From positions 18,799 through 82,798 of the forward strand of contig CAIVGN010000024.1 in NCBI GenBank assembly GCA_903905455.1: a stretch of 64,000 nt of DNA, given 5' to 3'. How positions within the stretch are numbered: the first letter of the stretch is position 1; each line of letters opens with the position of its first letter. Positions 31,587-40,453 of the stretch are shown in pieces. The notes beneath the pieces were generated by a model. The model made no database searches. It had not been told where the DNA came from and saw only the letters and a list, made by a program, of their open reading frames with translations. Made by a program: the position numbers and the translations under genes. Source of the stretch: an uncultured Archangium sp. Lineage in GTDB: Bacteria; Myxococcota; Myxococcia; Myxococcales; Myxococcaceae.

Positions 31587-31976
31587 ATGATCGACGTGAC
31601 CAAGCTGCTCGTGGGCGTCCCGGTGATGGATGAGCAGCACGCCTCGCTGGTCGAGCTCTACAACGCACTCGAGGCCCCGGGCTCGGACCTCGAGGCGCTG
31701 TGGGGCGCCTTCGCGGCCTACGCCGACTTCCACTTCGAAGAGGAAGAGTCGTTGATGCGCCAGTATGCCTACCCGGGCACCCAGGCCCACGTCGCCGGCC
31801 ACCAGGCCTACCGGGCCACCTTCGAGCGCATGCTCAACGAGCCGGGCGGAGGCCCCGGGGCGGGGCGCGAGGCGATGCTGGCCTACGTCGCGACCTGGCT
31901 GGCCGAGCACATTCTCGGGGTCGACAAGCACTTCGCCGCGTTCCTGCTCGCAGCCGGCTACGCGCCGCGGCGCTGA
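31587..31976 (+). CDS. Bacteriohemerythrin
   Basis: 129 aa from ATG 31587 (a TTG at 31581 would add two residues). Canonical four-helix di-iron motifs are present: VMDEQHASLVELYN, FHFEEEESLMRQ, VAGHQAYRATFERM and HILGVDKHFA. Reversible O2 binding or sensing protein of the cytoplasm. Stands directly after the HHE protein, a pair of related iron proteins. Confidence 0.9.
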   Translation: MIDVTKLLVGVPVMDEQHASLVELYNALEAPGSDLEALWGAFAAYADFHFEEEESLMRQYAYPGTQAHVAGHQAYRATFERMLNEPGGGPGAGREAMLAYVATWLAEHILGVDKHFAAFLLAAGYAPRR

Positions 31977-32270
31977 TCAGGCCTTGGCAGGCGGGGGCGT
32001 GGTGGCCACCGCGGACTTGCGGCGCATCACCGCGAAGGCGATGCCCAGCGCGGCGCCGAGGCCCGCGCCGACCGCGCAGCCGGTCATCTGGAAGGAGATC
32101 ATCCGCTGGGCGCCCTGGAAGGCGACCTCCTGGCAGATGCACATCGCCGAGGCGCCCGAGCCGACGGTGTTGTCCCACGAGATGTACTTGGGGCCCACGA
32201 GGCTGACCGCGAGCACCCCGAGCAGCGCACCTGCCACCATGAAGTTCAGCACCAACCGGACGAAGGCCAT
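31977..32270 (-). CDS. Small integral membrane protein
   Basis: 97 aa from ATG 32270; an ATG at 32342 gives a longer version that overlaps the divergent small gene and lacks a ribosome site, so the shorter start is preferred. Two hydrophobic segments (FVRLVLNFMVAGALLGVLAVSLVG and GCAVGAGLGAALGIAFAVM) with a Cys-containing loop (SAMCICQE). Converges on the bacteriohemerythrin gene with no gap. Function unknown. Confidence 0.6.
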   Translation of the reverse strand: MAFVRLVLNFMVAGALLGVLAVSLVGPKYISWDNTVGSGASAMCICQEVAFQGAQRMISFQMTGCAVGAGLGAALGIAFAVMRRKSAVATTPPPAKA

Positions 32271-32340
32271 GGGCGTCGCATACCACGCGGGCACCCGCCC
32301 GGAATCACCACGCGCCCCCAGTCGTTGATATGGCACCCCC

Positions 32341-32595
32341 ATGACCTCGAGCGTGCTGGGCCTGCTCCTCATCTTCGTGTCGGTGCTCTGCTACGCGCTG
32401 GTGCTGGTGCATGCCTTCTCGCGCAGCGTGGGCACGGGCTTCATGGTGCTCTGCCTGCCGGTGTACACGCTGTATTACGCGTTCTCCCAGTTCGACCACC
32501 GCCGCAAGGGCCTGGTGCTCGCCGGCTGGCTGGGCGCCTTCGTGCTCGGCGTGGTGCTGCGCGTGGTGGGCGTGAGCCTCTCGGCCCAGGGCTGA
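32341..32595 (+). CDS. Small membrane protein, three helices
   Basis: 84 aa: hydrophobic throughout, about three helices (LGLLLIFVSVLCYALVLVHAF, FMVLCLPVYTLYYAF, LVLAGWLGAFVLGVVLRVVGV) with a DHRRKG loop. Resembles small membrane proteins of unknown function found next to secreted proteins in myxobacteria. Start coincides with the extended start of the divergent gene; ATG 32341 is the only good option in this frame. Confidence 0.6.
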   Translation: MTSSVLGLLLIFVSVLCYALVLVHAFSRSVGTGFMVLCLPVYTLYYAFSQFDHRRKGLVLAGWLGAFVLGVVLRVVGVSLSAQG

Positions 32596-32722
32596 CGTTT
32601 CCACCGGGCGCGCGCGGGGTCGCCCCCCCAGGTTGTGGAGCCTCGGCACTCCAATGTCAGCCGCGCTGCAGCCTGATCCGCACACCTGCGTGGTGGCCCG
32701 CTTCGTGCTTTTCGCGGGCGCC

Positions 32723-33118
32723 ATGACCCGGCTCTCCTGCATCGCGGTGCTCGTCCTCGCCTCGGCGGCCTTCGCCACCGGCGAGCGCATCTCCATCACC
32801 GGCGCCGCGGCCCCCCTGAAGGACACGCTGTGCTTCTCCATGACCTGCGTGCCCGGCGGTGGCCGGGACTTCACCGTGGCCGGCCGCGCGGTGAAGGGCG
32901 GCCTCGAGCTGACAGTCACCAGCAGCGCGGGCCAGGTGCGCCTGACCCACGTGGCGCGGCTCAACGAGTCGGGCCAGGTCAGCTCCACGGACCTGGTGCA
33001 CGCCACCTCGCTGGTGGTGCAGGCCATTGAAAAAGGCCCCCTCGCCGCCCCCGCAGCGCCCGCGAAACAGGCCGCCGCGGCCCGCAAACTGCCCAAATCA
33101 GCCGTCGCCAAGCGCTGA
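32723..33118 (+). CDS. Small secreted protein
   Basis: 131 aa from ATG 32723, where a signal peptide begins (MTRLSCIAVLVLASAAFAT with an AFA-type cleavage). Mature part has two Cys (LCFSMTCVP) and a beta-rich region, then an Ala/Lys-rich tail. An upstream start at 32633 would hide the signal and is rejected. Function unknown. Confidence 0.68.
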   Translation: MTRLSCIAVLVLASAAFATGERISITGAAAPLKDTLCFSMTCVPGGGRDFTVAGRAVKGGLELTVTSSAGQVRLTHVARLNESGQVSSTDLVHATSLVVQAIEKGPLAAPAAPAKQAAAARKLPKSAVAKR

Positions 33119-33207
33119 GAACTTCAGGGTTTCGATGTCGTTTCAGGTAGGTGAGTTGACATACACCGACACACAGGAGCATGGATGTCCCAACAAAGGG
33201 GACGCAC

Positions 33208-33642
33208 ATGCTCGGCGACTTTACGAAATCGGCTTCGCTCTCGACGGTCATCAACCGCACTGGCCGCACCTCCGCCTCGGACAAGTTCTCGCCGAGCTTC
33301 GGGGTGCGCCGCGGGCTCATCAAGGACCCCAACTGGCCGCCGGCGCACTTCCCGGAGCACGGGAGCGCGGCCTCGCGCCGCTTCCGCCGGGTGGACTCGA
33401 CGTTCGACGTCGCGCTGCGCGGTGAGCAGGTCACGGTGACGGGCGACATCTCGGAAGGGGGGGCGATGTTCCTCCTCGACCGCAAGGTGGACACCAAGGT
33501 GGTGGACGTGGTGGTGCAGGGCAAGGCGGCCCGGGCCGAGGTGCTGTCCGCCTCGAAGAAGGGCCTGCTCTTCGCGCACCACTGCCGCTTCCTCGACGCG
33601 GCCGAGTCGCTGCCGGTGTGGGAAGCGATCGCGGTCAGCTGA
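33208..33642 (+). CDS. PilZ-domain protein
   Basis: 144 aa from ATG 33208 (preceded by AAGGGGACGCAC, a better-spaced ribosome site than the AGGAG one base before the alternative ATG at 33181). The motif RRFRRVDSTFDVALRGEQVTVTGDISEGGAMFLL followed by AEVLSASKKGLLFAHHCRF is the PilZ/TIGR02266 fold. The canonical RxxxR appears as RRFRR. Stands 23 bp before a kinase gene and may be cotranscribed. Likely c-di-GMP-related or partner-binding; ligand unknown. Confidence 0.75.
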   Translation: MLGDFTKSASLSTVINRTGRTSASDKFSPSFGVRRGLIKDPNWPPAHFPEHGSAASRRFRRVDSTFDVALRGEQVTVTGDISEGGAMFLLDRKVDTKVVDVVVQGKAARAEVLSASKKGLLFAHHCRFLDAAESLPVWEAIAVS

Positions 33643-33665
33643 GTTTCGGGTAGCTTCCACCCATC

Positions 33666-35027
33666 GTGTCCAACAAGGTCGGCGACGAGACCATCCGCAA
33701 CGTGAACCTGGTCTCGTTCACCGACCCGCTGCTGGGGACGGTGGTCGGGCAGTACAAGATCGAGTCGCTGGTGGGCAGCGGCGCGATGGGCATGGTGTAC
33801 CGCGCCATGCACCAGGTCATCGGCAAGGCCGTGGCCATCAAGGTGCTCAAGGCCGACTTCGCCGACGACCCGGAGATGGTGCAGCGCCTGGTGCGCGAGG
33901 CCCGCTCGGTCAACGCCATCCGCCACCCGGCCATCGTCGACATCTTCGACTTCGGCACCCTGCAGCGCACCGGGCAGTCGTACATCGTGATGGACCTGCT
34001 CGAGGGTGACCCGCTCGACGAGTACCTGAAGCGGTTCGCGCCGATGAAGTTGAAGGAGCTGGCGCCCTTCATCGACGAGCTGCTCTCGGCGCTCTCGGCG
34101 GCCCACGCGGTGGGCGTCATTCACCGTGACCTGAAGCCCGGCAACGTCTTCGTGGAGTCGAAGCCCGACGGCCAGAAGGGCATCAAGGTCATCGACTTCG
34201 GGCTCGCCAAGCAGGCGGATCGCGCCGGCGGCTCGGTCAAGCCCACCAACCCCGGCACGCTGCTGGGCACGCCGGCCTTCATGGCCCCCGAGCAGGTGAT
34301 GGGGGCGAAGGTGACGCCGGCCACCGACCTCTACGCCGTGGGCGGCATCGTCTACCAGGCGCTCACCAACCACCTTCCGCACGAGGCGCCCTCGGCCATC
34401 GAGATGCTCACGCAGAAGATGGCCCACGACCCGATTCGGCCGCGGCAGTGGCAGCCCGGCATCGACGAGGAGCTCGACGCCTGGGTGATGAACCTGCTCT
34501 CGCGCGAGCCCGACCAGCGCATGCAGGACGCCGACGAGGCCCGCCGGGCGCTGCGCCGCATCGTCGACGGGCGCACCTCGGGCGTGCGGCCGGCGCTCGC
34601 GCGCCCCGCGTCGACCACCGGCGTGGTGCCCCGGCGCGACTGGGGCGAGGCCAGGACGCTCATCACCGAGGCCAGCGCGCCCTCGGTGGCCGAGAAGGCC
34701 GCCGACGTCAGCACCGGCGACCACGTCTCGCCGTGGGCCAACACCAGCATCGAGCACCCGGTGACCTCCGAGCTCGAGCCGACGGCGCCGCCCATGCGCT
34801 CGCCCTTCGAGACCGCCCGCGGCGAGGTGGTCACCGTGGCCATCGACGCCCAGGCCGTGGCCGCGCCGCCGAAGAAGCGCGAGAGCCAGGCCCGCCTCAT
34901 CTCCGTCGAGGTGCCGGCCGAAGAACCCGTGGCCCAGGTCCCCTCGCGCACCCCGCTCTACGTCGCCCTGGGCACGGCCATCGCCGCGCTGTTGCTGGGC
35001 CTCGCGTGGCTGCTGAGCAGCCGATGA
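33666..35027 (+). CDS. Ser/Thr protein kinase with C-terminal membrane anchor
   Basis: 453 aa from GTG 33666. Glycine loop VGSGAMGMVYRAM, VAIKVLKADF lysine, HRDLKPGNV catalytic loop, VIDFGLAKQ (DFG) and MAPEQVMGA are all present, so active. A long disordered Ala/Pro/Thr/Ser linker separates the kinase domain from a single C-terminal helix (VALGTAIAALLLGLAWLL). Cytoplasmic kinase with an anchor and no sensor domain outside. Follows the PilZ gene. Confidence 0.94.
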   Translation: MSNKVGDETIRNVNLVSFTDPLLGTVVGQYKIESLVGSGAMGMVYRAMHQVIGKAVAIKVLKADFADDPEMVQRLVREARSVNAIRHPAIVDIFDFGTLQRTGQSYIVMDLLEGDPLDEYLKRFAPMKLKELAPFIDELLSALSAAHAVGVIHRDLKPGNVFVESKPDGQKGIKVIDFGLAKQADRAGGSVKPTNPGTLLGTPAFMAPEQVMGAKVTPATDLYAVGGIVYQALTNHLPHEAPSAIEMLTQKMAHDPIRPRQWQPGIDEELDAWVMNLLSREPDQRMQDADEARRALRRIVDGRTSGVRPALARPASTTGVVPRRDWGEARTLITEASAPSVAEKAADVSTGDHVSPWANTSIEHPVTSELEPTAPPMRSPFETARGEVVTVAIDAQAVAAPPKKRESQARLISVEVPAEEPVAQVPSRTPLYVALGTAIAALLLGLAWLLSSR

Positions 35028-35099
35028 CCGGGTGGGGGCCCCGAGATTCGTGCCCTTCGGTCATGAAAGGCCGTAATGTCGAGTCGTTGGCGAGCCTGA

Positions 35100-35170
35100 T
35101 GGGGCGTCGTCCAAGGGTAGGACATCAGACTTTGACTCTGAGTATCGTGGTTCGAATCCACGCGCCCCAG
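35100..35170 (+). tRNA. tRNA-Gln (anticodon UUG)
   Basis: Cloverleaf folds by eye: acceptor TGGGGCG/CGCCCCA, D arm around GTCCAAGGGTAGGAC, anticodon stem CAGA/TCTG with loop CTTTGAC (anticodon TTG at loop positions 3-5, reads CAA), T arm CGTGG-TTCGAAT-CCACG, discriminator G73. The CCA end is not encoded. Lies between the kinase gene and the archaemetzincin-like gene. Nothing in its flanks suggests an integrated element. Confidence 0.96.
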
Positions 35171-35262
35171 ATGTAGCGAAAGCGCGCAGGTGTGTCGTCG
35201 GCGCGAAGTGAGACACAATCGTGAGCAGTTCGTAGCCGTTGCCTTCGCTCTGGGGGAGCAGC

Positions 35263-35787
35263 ATGGCGGTCAGGGAGCTGCAGTTGGTGCCGGTGGGTCC
35301 CGTTCAGGGGACCTTCCTCATGGAACTCGAAGCGCCCATCGCGCAGGTGCTCGGTGTGAGCGCCTACGTGGGCAAGGCGTCGCTCGGGCAACCGACGTTC
35401 GCCTTCAACAAGGATCGAAACCAGTACCACACCACGGCGATCATGCGCCGGCTGCTGACGCTCAAGGACGCCGGCACGCCGCTGATCATCGGGGTGGCGG
35501 ACGTCGATCTCTTCGTGCCCGACTCGCCCTTCGTCTACGGCGAGGCCGACCGCGAGTCGCACGCCGCGGTGATGTCGCTGTGGCGGCTCAAGGGCGAAGG
35601 CGAGGCGTGGAAGCGGCGCACCTTCGTCGAGGCGGTGCACCAGGCCGGGCACCTCATCGGGCTGTCGTATTGCGAAGACGCGCGCTGCGCGATGTACCTC
35701 GCGACGACCATCACCGACGCCGAGCGGCGGCAGCTCCACCTGTGCAACAACTGCCGAAACGAGCTGGTGAAGATTCGAAGAGTTTGA
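35263..35787 (+). CDS. Archaemetzincin-like protein with altered zinc-protease motif (likely inactive)
   Basis: 174 aa from ATG 35263, preceded by GGGGGAGCAGC. The family motif is HExxHxxGxxHC x4 C x M ... CxxC. Here it reads HQAGHLIGLSYC (126-137), ARCAM (C142, M144) and CNNC (161-164): both outer histidines (H126, H130), the structural Cys pairs and the Met-turn are kept, but the catalytic Glu is Gln (Q127) and the third zinc His is Tyr (Y136). Peptidase activity is therefore unlikely. Expected full-length (~170 aa family), so not truncated. Stand-alone gene behind tRNA-Gln; role unknown. Confidence 0.85.
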   Translation: MAVRELQLVPVGPVQGTFLMELEAPIAQVLGVSAYVGKASLGQPTFAFNKDRNQYHTTAIMRRLLTLKDAGTPLIIGVADVDLFVPDSPFVYGEADRESHAAVMSLWRLKGEGEAWKRRTFVEAVHQAGHLIGLSYCEDARCAMYLATTITDAERRQLHLCNNCRNELVKIRRV

Positions 35788-35802
35788 ACGACATTGCGTC
35801 CC

Positions 35803-36744
35803 ATGTCCGTGCGCGCCCTGACCGTCGGCCTCCTCTCGCTCTTCGTCCTCTCGGGTTGTGACCTCTTCGGCGGGGGTGGCGGTGGGGGAGGCGGTACCGG
35901 CGGTGGCGGCGGCGCGGCGTTCACCTTCAACAAGGGCTTCACCTTCGTCCGCAAGGACGACCGCAACGTCTACCTCGCCGACGACAGCGACGTGCAGACC
36001 ACGACCACGCTGACCCAGTCGGGCAACGTGCGCACCCCGGCGCTCTCGGTGGACGGCACGCGGGTGGTCTTCGTGCGCGGCGGCACCACCGACTCGGAGC
36101 TGGCCACGGTGGCCACCACCGGCGGCGTGGTCCGCACGGTGCTCGCGGCGACCAGCACGGTGAAGAACTTCAAGACCCCGGTGTTCTCGCCCGACGGCGC
36201 GCGCATCGTCTTCGGCTTCGACGACGGGGCCTCGACGAGCATCGGGCTCATCAACGCCGACGGCACGGGCTTCCAGAAGCTGGCCACCGGCGGCCTGGCG
36301 CAGGCGTTCCCCTCGTTCACCCCCGACGGCGCGGCGGTCATCGTGGGCGCGGGCAGCTTCGGCCTGGGCTACCGGCAGATCGAGCGCATCGCCCTCGGCA
36401 CCAACAGCGTGACCAACGTGACCAACGACCTGGGCCTCGAGGTGCAGAGCATCGCCAACCGGCTGCTGGTCTCGCCCGACGGGGTGCACGCGGTGTTCGA
36501 CGCGCGCGGGGCCTCGGGGGTGACGCGGCTCTTCCTCATCGACCTCTCGACGAAGGTGGTCACCCAGCTCTACGCGGGCGAGGCGGGCACCAACGACAGC
36601 TTCCCGTGCTGGATGGGGAACGCCGCGGTGGGCTTCTCGTCGGACTCGGGCGGCAACGACAACGTCTACAAGGTGAACCTGCCTTCGAGCACCTCGGCCT
36701 CGCTGTTGGTGCCCAAGGCCATCGAGCCCTGGTACGGGCCGTAA
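35803..36744 (+). CDS. Lipoprotein with TolB-like beta-propeller repeats
   Basis: 313 aa from ATG 35803. Lipoprotein signal (LLSLFVLSGCDLFG) then an oligo-Gly spacer (GGGGGGGGGTGGGGG) and repeats of SVDGTRVVFVRG, FSPDGARIVFGF, FTPDGAAVIVGA, VSPDGVHAVFDA, the WD40/TolB-propeller pattern. Probably an outer-membrane-associated scaffold facing the periplasm. An alternative TTG start at 35794 would add three residues. Confidence 0.85.
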   Translation: MSVRALTVGLLSLFVLSGCDLFGGGGGGGGGTGGGGGAAFTFNKGFTFVRKDDRNVYLADDSDVQTTTTLTQSGNVRTPALSVDGTRVVFVRGGTTDSELATVATTGGVVRTVLAATSTVKNFKTPVFSPDGARIVFGFDDGASTSIGLINADGTGFQKLATGGLAQAFPSFTPDGAAVIVGAGSFGLGYRQIERIALGTNSVTNVTNDLGLEVQSIANRLLVSPDGVHAVFDARGASGVTRLFLIDLSTKVVTQLYAGEAGTNDSFPCWMGNAAVGFSSDSGGNDNVYKVNLPSSTSASLLVPKAIEPWYGP

Positions 36745-36767
36745 GCGGCGGTGGTAGGAGGCGGGCC

Positions 36768-37127
36768 ATGCCCCACCCCCACGAGGTCCTCGCGCAGGCC
36801 TGGCTCGACGCCTTCAACGCCGGTGACGTGCCGCGGCTGGTCGCGCTGTACGCGGAAGACTGCACCCACACTTCGCCGAAGATTCGGGCGCTCCACCCGG
36901 AGACCGGGGGCAAGCTGGTGGGCCGGGCGGCGCTGACCACCTGGTGGGCCGACGCGCTGAAGCGGCTGCCGGGGCTGCGCTACGAGAAGACGTCGCTGAC
37001 GGCGAACGAAGACCGGGTGTTCCTGGAGTACGTGCGCCACGCCCCCGACGGCGCGCCCATGCCCATCGCCGAGGTGTTCGACATCGGCGCGGGGAAGATC
37101 GTCGCCTCGCGCGTCTACCACGGCTGA
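36768..37127 (+). CDS. SnoaL-like domain protein
   Basis: 119 aa from ATG 36768, preceded by AGGAGG at optimal distance. The pattern AQAWLDAFNAGDVPRLVALYAEDCTHTSP ... TWWADALKRLPGLRYEKTSLTANEDRVFLEYVRHAP matches the SnoaL/NTF2-like alpha+beta cone fold. Small cytoplasmic protein; ligand unknown. Only 6 bp before the spermidine-synthase-like gene. Confidence 0.8.
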   Translation: MPHPHEVLAQAWLDAFNAGDVPRLVALYAEDCTHTSPKIRALHPETGGKLVGRAALTTWWADALKRLPGLRYEKTSLTANEDRVFLEYVRHAPDGAPMPIAEVFDIGAGKIVASRVYHG

Positions 37128-37133
37128 CCGGTG

Positions 37134-38639
37134 ATGAACCGCTCGCTGCTCTTCGTCACCGTGCTGGTCATCGCCACCTGTGGGCTCATCTACGAGCTCA
37201 TCGTGGGCACCCTCGCCAGCTACCTGCTGGGCGACAGCATCACCCAGTTCTCGACGGTCATCGGGGTGTACCTCTTCGCCCTGGGCATCGGCGCGTGGCT
37301 CTCGGGCTTCATCGACAAGGGCGTGCCGCAGCGCTTCGTGGAGATCGAGCTGGCGGTGGCCTTGTGCGGGGGCATCTCGGCGCCCTTCCTCTTCGCCACC
37401 TTCGCCGCGGGGGCCAACTTCCGCGTGGCGCTCTACGGGCTGGTGATCGTCATCGGCTCGCTGGTGGGGCTCGAGATTCCCCTGCTGATGCGCATCATGA
37501 AGGAGCAGCTGGAGTTCAAGGACCTGGTCTCGCGGGTGCTGACCTTCGACTACCTCGGCAGCCTCTTCGCCTCGCTGCTCTTCCCCATCGTGCTGGTGCC
37601 GCACCTGGGGCTGGTGCGCACCTCGCTGGTGTTCGGGTTGCTCAACGCGCTGGTCGGGCTGTGGAGTACCTGGCTGCTGGCGCCGGTGCTGGGCTCGGTG
37701 ACGCGCCTGCGGGTCAAGGCGATCATCGTCTCGGTGCTGTTGATCATCGGCGTGGTGATGGGCGACGCGATGACCTCGCTCTTCGAAGAGCACCTCTACA
37801 ACGACGAGGTGGTGCACGCGCAGTCGACGCCCTACCAGCGCATCGTGGTGACGCGCAGCCACCGGGGCTTCTCGCTGTTCTTGAACGGCAACCTGCAGTT
37901 CTCGTCGGTGGACGAGTACCGGTACCACGAGGCCCTGGTGCACCCTGCGTTCCAGGCGGCGGAGAAGCGAGAGAACATCTTGATCCTCGGCGGCGGTGAC
38001 GGGCTCGCGGCGCGCGAGGTGCTGCGCTACGGCGACGAGGTGAAGAAGGTGACCCTGGTCGACCTCGACGGGGCGATGACCAAGCTGGCCCTGGGCGCGC
38101 TGGAGCTGGCGGAGCTCAACGGCCGCTCGCTGGCCGACCCGCGGCTGCACGTGATCAACGACGACGCCATGCAGTGGCTGACGCAGACCGACGAGCACTT
38201 CGACGTGGTGATCGTGGACTTCCCCGACCCCAACAACTTCTCGCTGGGCAAGCTGTACACCACGCGCTTCTACGACTCGCTGAAGCAGCACCTCGCGCCG
38301 GGCGGGGCGGCGGTCATCCAGTCGACCTCGCCGCTGTTCGCGCGCAAGAGCTACTGGTGCATCGACACCACCATTCGCGCCTCGAAGTTCGAGACGCGGC
38401 CGTACCACGTGTGGGTGCCCAGCTTCGGCGAGTGGGGCTACGTGCTGGCCGGCGTGGGCGAGGGGTCGCTGGAGCCGAAGCACCCGCTGCCCGGGGGCCT
38501 GCGCTTCCTGAGCGACGACACCATGCCCTCGCTCTACCAGTTCCCCAAGGACATGGACCGCGTGCCCGCCGAGGTGAACCGGCTCAACAACCAGGTGCTG
38601 GTGCACTACTACGAAGAAGAGTGGAGACGCTGGAACTGA
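37134..38639 (+). CDS. Membrane-embedded spermidine-synthase-like protein
   Basis: 501 aa from ATG 37134 (GTG 37131 adds one residue). About seven hydrophobic segments (residues ~5-220), then a spermidine-synthase-type methyltransferase fold: LILGGGDGLAAREVLR, VTLVDLDGAM, DFDVVIVDFPDPNN-like, KLYTTRFYDSLKQHLAPGGAAVIQS and the C-terminal VPSFGEWGYVLAG. Polyamine aminopropyltransferases with an N-terminal membrane domain are a recognised subgroup; the polyamine substrate pair is not known. The flavoenzyme usually found with it in other genomes is about 7 kb away here. Confidence 0.88.
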   Translation: MNRSLLFVTVLVIATCGLIYELIVGTLASYLLGDSITQFSTVIGVYLFALGIGAWLSGFIDKGVPQRFVEIELAVALCGGISAPFLFATFAAGANFRVALYGLVIVIGSLVGLEIPLLMRIMKEQLEFKDLVSRVLTFDYLGSLFASLLFPIVLVPHLGLVRTSLVFGLLNALVGLWSTWLLAPVLGSVTRLRVKAIIVSVLLIIGVVMGDAMTSLFEEHLYNDEVVHAQSTPYQRIVVTRSHRGFSLFLNGNLQFSSVDEYRYHEALVHPAFQAAEKRENILILGGGDGLAAREVLRYGDEVKKVTLVDLDGAMTKLALGALELAELNGRSLADPRLHVINDDAMQWLTQTDEHFDVVIVDFPDPNNFSLGKLYTTRFYDSLKQHLAPGGAAVIQSTSPLFARKSYWCIDTTIRASKFETRPYHVWVPSFGEWGYVLAGVGEGSLEPKHPLPGGLRFLSDDTMPSLYQFPKDMDRVPAEVNRLNNQVLVHYYEEEWRRWN

Positions 38640-39467
38640 TCAGTCGTCGTCGGGCTGATCAGCGCCGGTGTCACCCGCGTCGCCTTCGCGCAGCCAGGCC
38701 AGGCCCCCGGACCTCGCGTCGGCCAGGGCGAGCATGGTGGCCAGGGTGCCGTCGGCGAGCGTGAGCAGCCGCGTGGGGTCGAGGCGGTACGCGAGGTGGG
38801 GGCTGCCCTCGCCGAAGAGCTCGAGCAGCAGCGTGCGGGCCCAGAAGCGCAGGCCCTGCACCGCCTCGTTCACCTTGCCCTTGGTGGCGGCGGCGGCGCG
38901 ATCGAAGCCCTCGGCGGCGACCGAGCGCAGGAGCTCCTCGAGGTCTTCGTCGGCCTCGAGCGACTTGGGGTCTTCCTTCAGGCTGCGCGCGTAGACCTCG
39001 GAGCGCAGGGCCTCGTTGAGCGCCTCGTAGAGCTGGGCCTTGTCTTCGACCTCGTCGGCCGGGCGGAGGGTGACGGCGGCGAGGAAGGCCGCGGGCTCGC
39101 CCAGCAGCGGCACCTTCGGGAGCAGCGCGGCGCCGTCGGCGGGCACCTCGAGCGAGGGGAACTCGACCTGGCCCAGGGCCCACAGCAGCAGCTGCAGCTC
39201 CTCGGTGGTCCAGCCCACGGCGTCGACGTCGTCCTCCGACCAGGTGCCCAGGGGGGCGTCGAAGAGCTCGATCCCGTCGGCGCCGAGGTTGGTGAAGAGG
39301 CCGTGCGCCTTGACCCAGGTGGAGAGCGCCTGGAAGCGGGCCGGGTCACGCGCGGTCTCGAGGCGGGCGCGCTCCATGAGGGCGGCGACCATCAGCGCGC
39401 GGCTGGCGACGACGGCGGCCCCGGGAGGCGTGGGTTCGGCATCGGAGGGCTTTCGGGAGGTGGCCAT
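38640..39467 (-). CDS. DUF4272 domain protein
   Basis: 275 aa from ATG 39467. MATSRKPSDAEPTPPGAAVVASRALMVAALMERARLETARD... and DAVGWTTEELQLLLWALGQVEFPSLE match the DUF4272 family. All soluble. It overlaps no gene on its own strand and converges on the spermidine-synthase-like gene with adjacent stops (TGA-TCA). Function unknown. Confidence 0.83.
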   Translation of the reverse strand: MATSRKPSDAEPTPPGAAVVASRALMVAALMERARLETARDPARFQALSTWVKAHGLFTNLGADGIELFDAPLGTWSEDDVDAVGWTTEELQLLLWALGQVEFPSLEVPADGAALLPKVPLLGEPAAFLAAVTLRPADEVEDKAQLYEALNEALRSEVYARSLKEDPKSLEADEDLEELLRSVAAEGFDRAAAATKGKVNEAVQGLRFWARTLLLELFGEGSPHLAYRLDPTRLLTLADGTLATMLALADARSGGLAWLREGDAGDTGADQPDDD

Positions 39468-39491
39468 GGGCCTCGTATACACTCCGCGGCC

Positions 39492-40349
39492 ATGCGAGTC
39501 CTTGGGGGCACCGTGGCGCTGCTGATCTTGCTCGCCACGGGGTGTGGGCCGAAGACGATGGAGGCGCGCATGCGGGACGCCGAGAAGCTGGCGGACCGGG
39601 CGGCCGGGTACCTCGACGACGCCGAGAAGGCCATGGCGGCCCTCGAGCCGAAGCAGATGCAGTCGGCCCTGGAAGACGCGAAGGACGTGCTGGCCAGGAA
39701 GGACATCGAGCTCTACCCCGAGGCGCAGATGCACCTCGATCGCTACCGCGAGCTCAACGGCAAGCTGGCCGAGGTGAAGGCCACCCGCGAGAAGCGCGAC
39801 CTCGAGAAGCGGCTCAACCAGGCGCGCGACAAGATCGTCCCCCGGGCGCAGGCGCTGCTCGAGGCCCAGGAGGCGCTGGTGCCCGGCGCCCCCACCCGCG
39901 CCGCCTGTGACACCCTGGAGGCGAAGGCCAAGGCCCTCAAGGACGCCGTCGACGACGACCTCGACCTCTTCGTCAAGGACAGCGACTTCGCGGCCTGGGC
40001 CAGGTCCCAGCGCAACAAGGTGGACAAGGCCCTCGACGCCGCGGCCCACGCGCGCGTCGCCCTCGCCTTCCTCGAGGGGCCGGTGACCTCGTGGCGCGAG
40101 GGCGTGACGCTGCAGAAGGACGCGAAGGCGAAGAAGTCAGCCGGAGACCGCGAGACCGCGCTGCGCGAGGCGAAGAACCGGTTCGCCGACTGCGCCAAGG
40201 CCGCCACGCCGGTGGCCGAGCTGAAGGTCACGGTGGACGGCAAGCCGATGAGCCCGGCCCAGCTGGTCACCGTGTGTGACAAGGCGCTGAAAGGTGTGGA
40301 AGGGGAGTGGAAGAAGGCCGCCGCCGCCCTGAAAAAGCCGAAGAAGTAG
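39492..40349 (+). CDS. Coiled-coil lipoprotein
   Basis: 285 aa from ATG 39492. Signal with lipobox (LLILLATGCGPK) then almost entirely charged helix (KLADRAAGYLDDAEKAMAALEPKQMQSALEDAKDV, REKRDLEKRLNQARDKI) and a Lys-rich end (KKAAAALKKPKK). Divergent from the DUF4272 gene with 24 bp between starts, so a shared promoter region. Structural or periplasmic scaffold role is likely but unproven. Confidence 0.8.
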   Translation: MRVLGGTVALLILLATGCGPKTMEARMRDAEKLADRAAGYLDDAEKAMAALEPKQMQSALEDAKDVLARKDIELYPEAQMHLDRYRELNGKLAEVKATREKRDLEKRLNQARDKIVPRAQALLEAQEALVPGAPTRAACDTLEAKAKALKDAVDDDLDLFVKDSDFAAWARSQRNKVDKALDAAAHARVALAFLEGPVTSWREGVTLQKDAKAKKSAGDRETALREAKNRFADCAKAATPVAELKVTVDGKPMSPAQLVTVCDKALKGVEGEWKKAAAALKKPKK

Positions 40350-40453
40350 TCGGTGTCTGTCGGCAGGTGTGGGCATCTTCTGATCGGGCACAACCCGCCA
40401 CGCCTTTTCGCGATACTCGAGAAGTTGCTCTGAATTCCTGAAGGGGATCACCC

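Noticed and set aside
35028..35262. Integrated element using tRNA-Gln as attachment site
   Set aside because: No integrase, direct repeat of the tRNA 3' end or compositional break found in the flanks.
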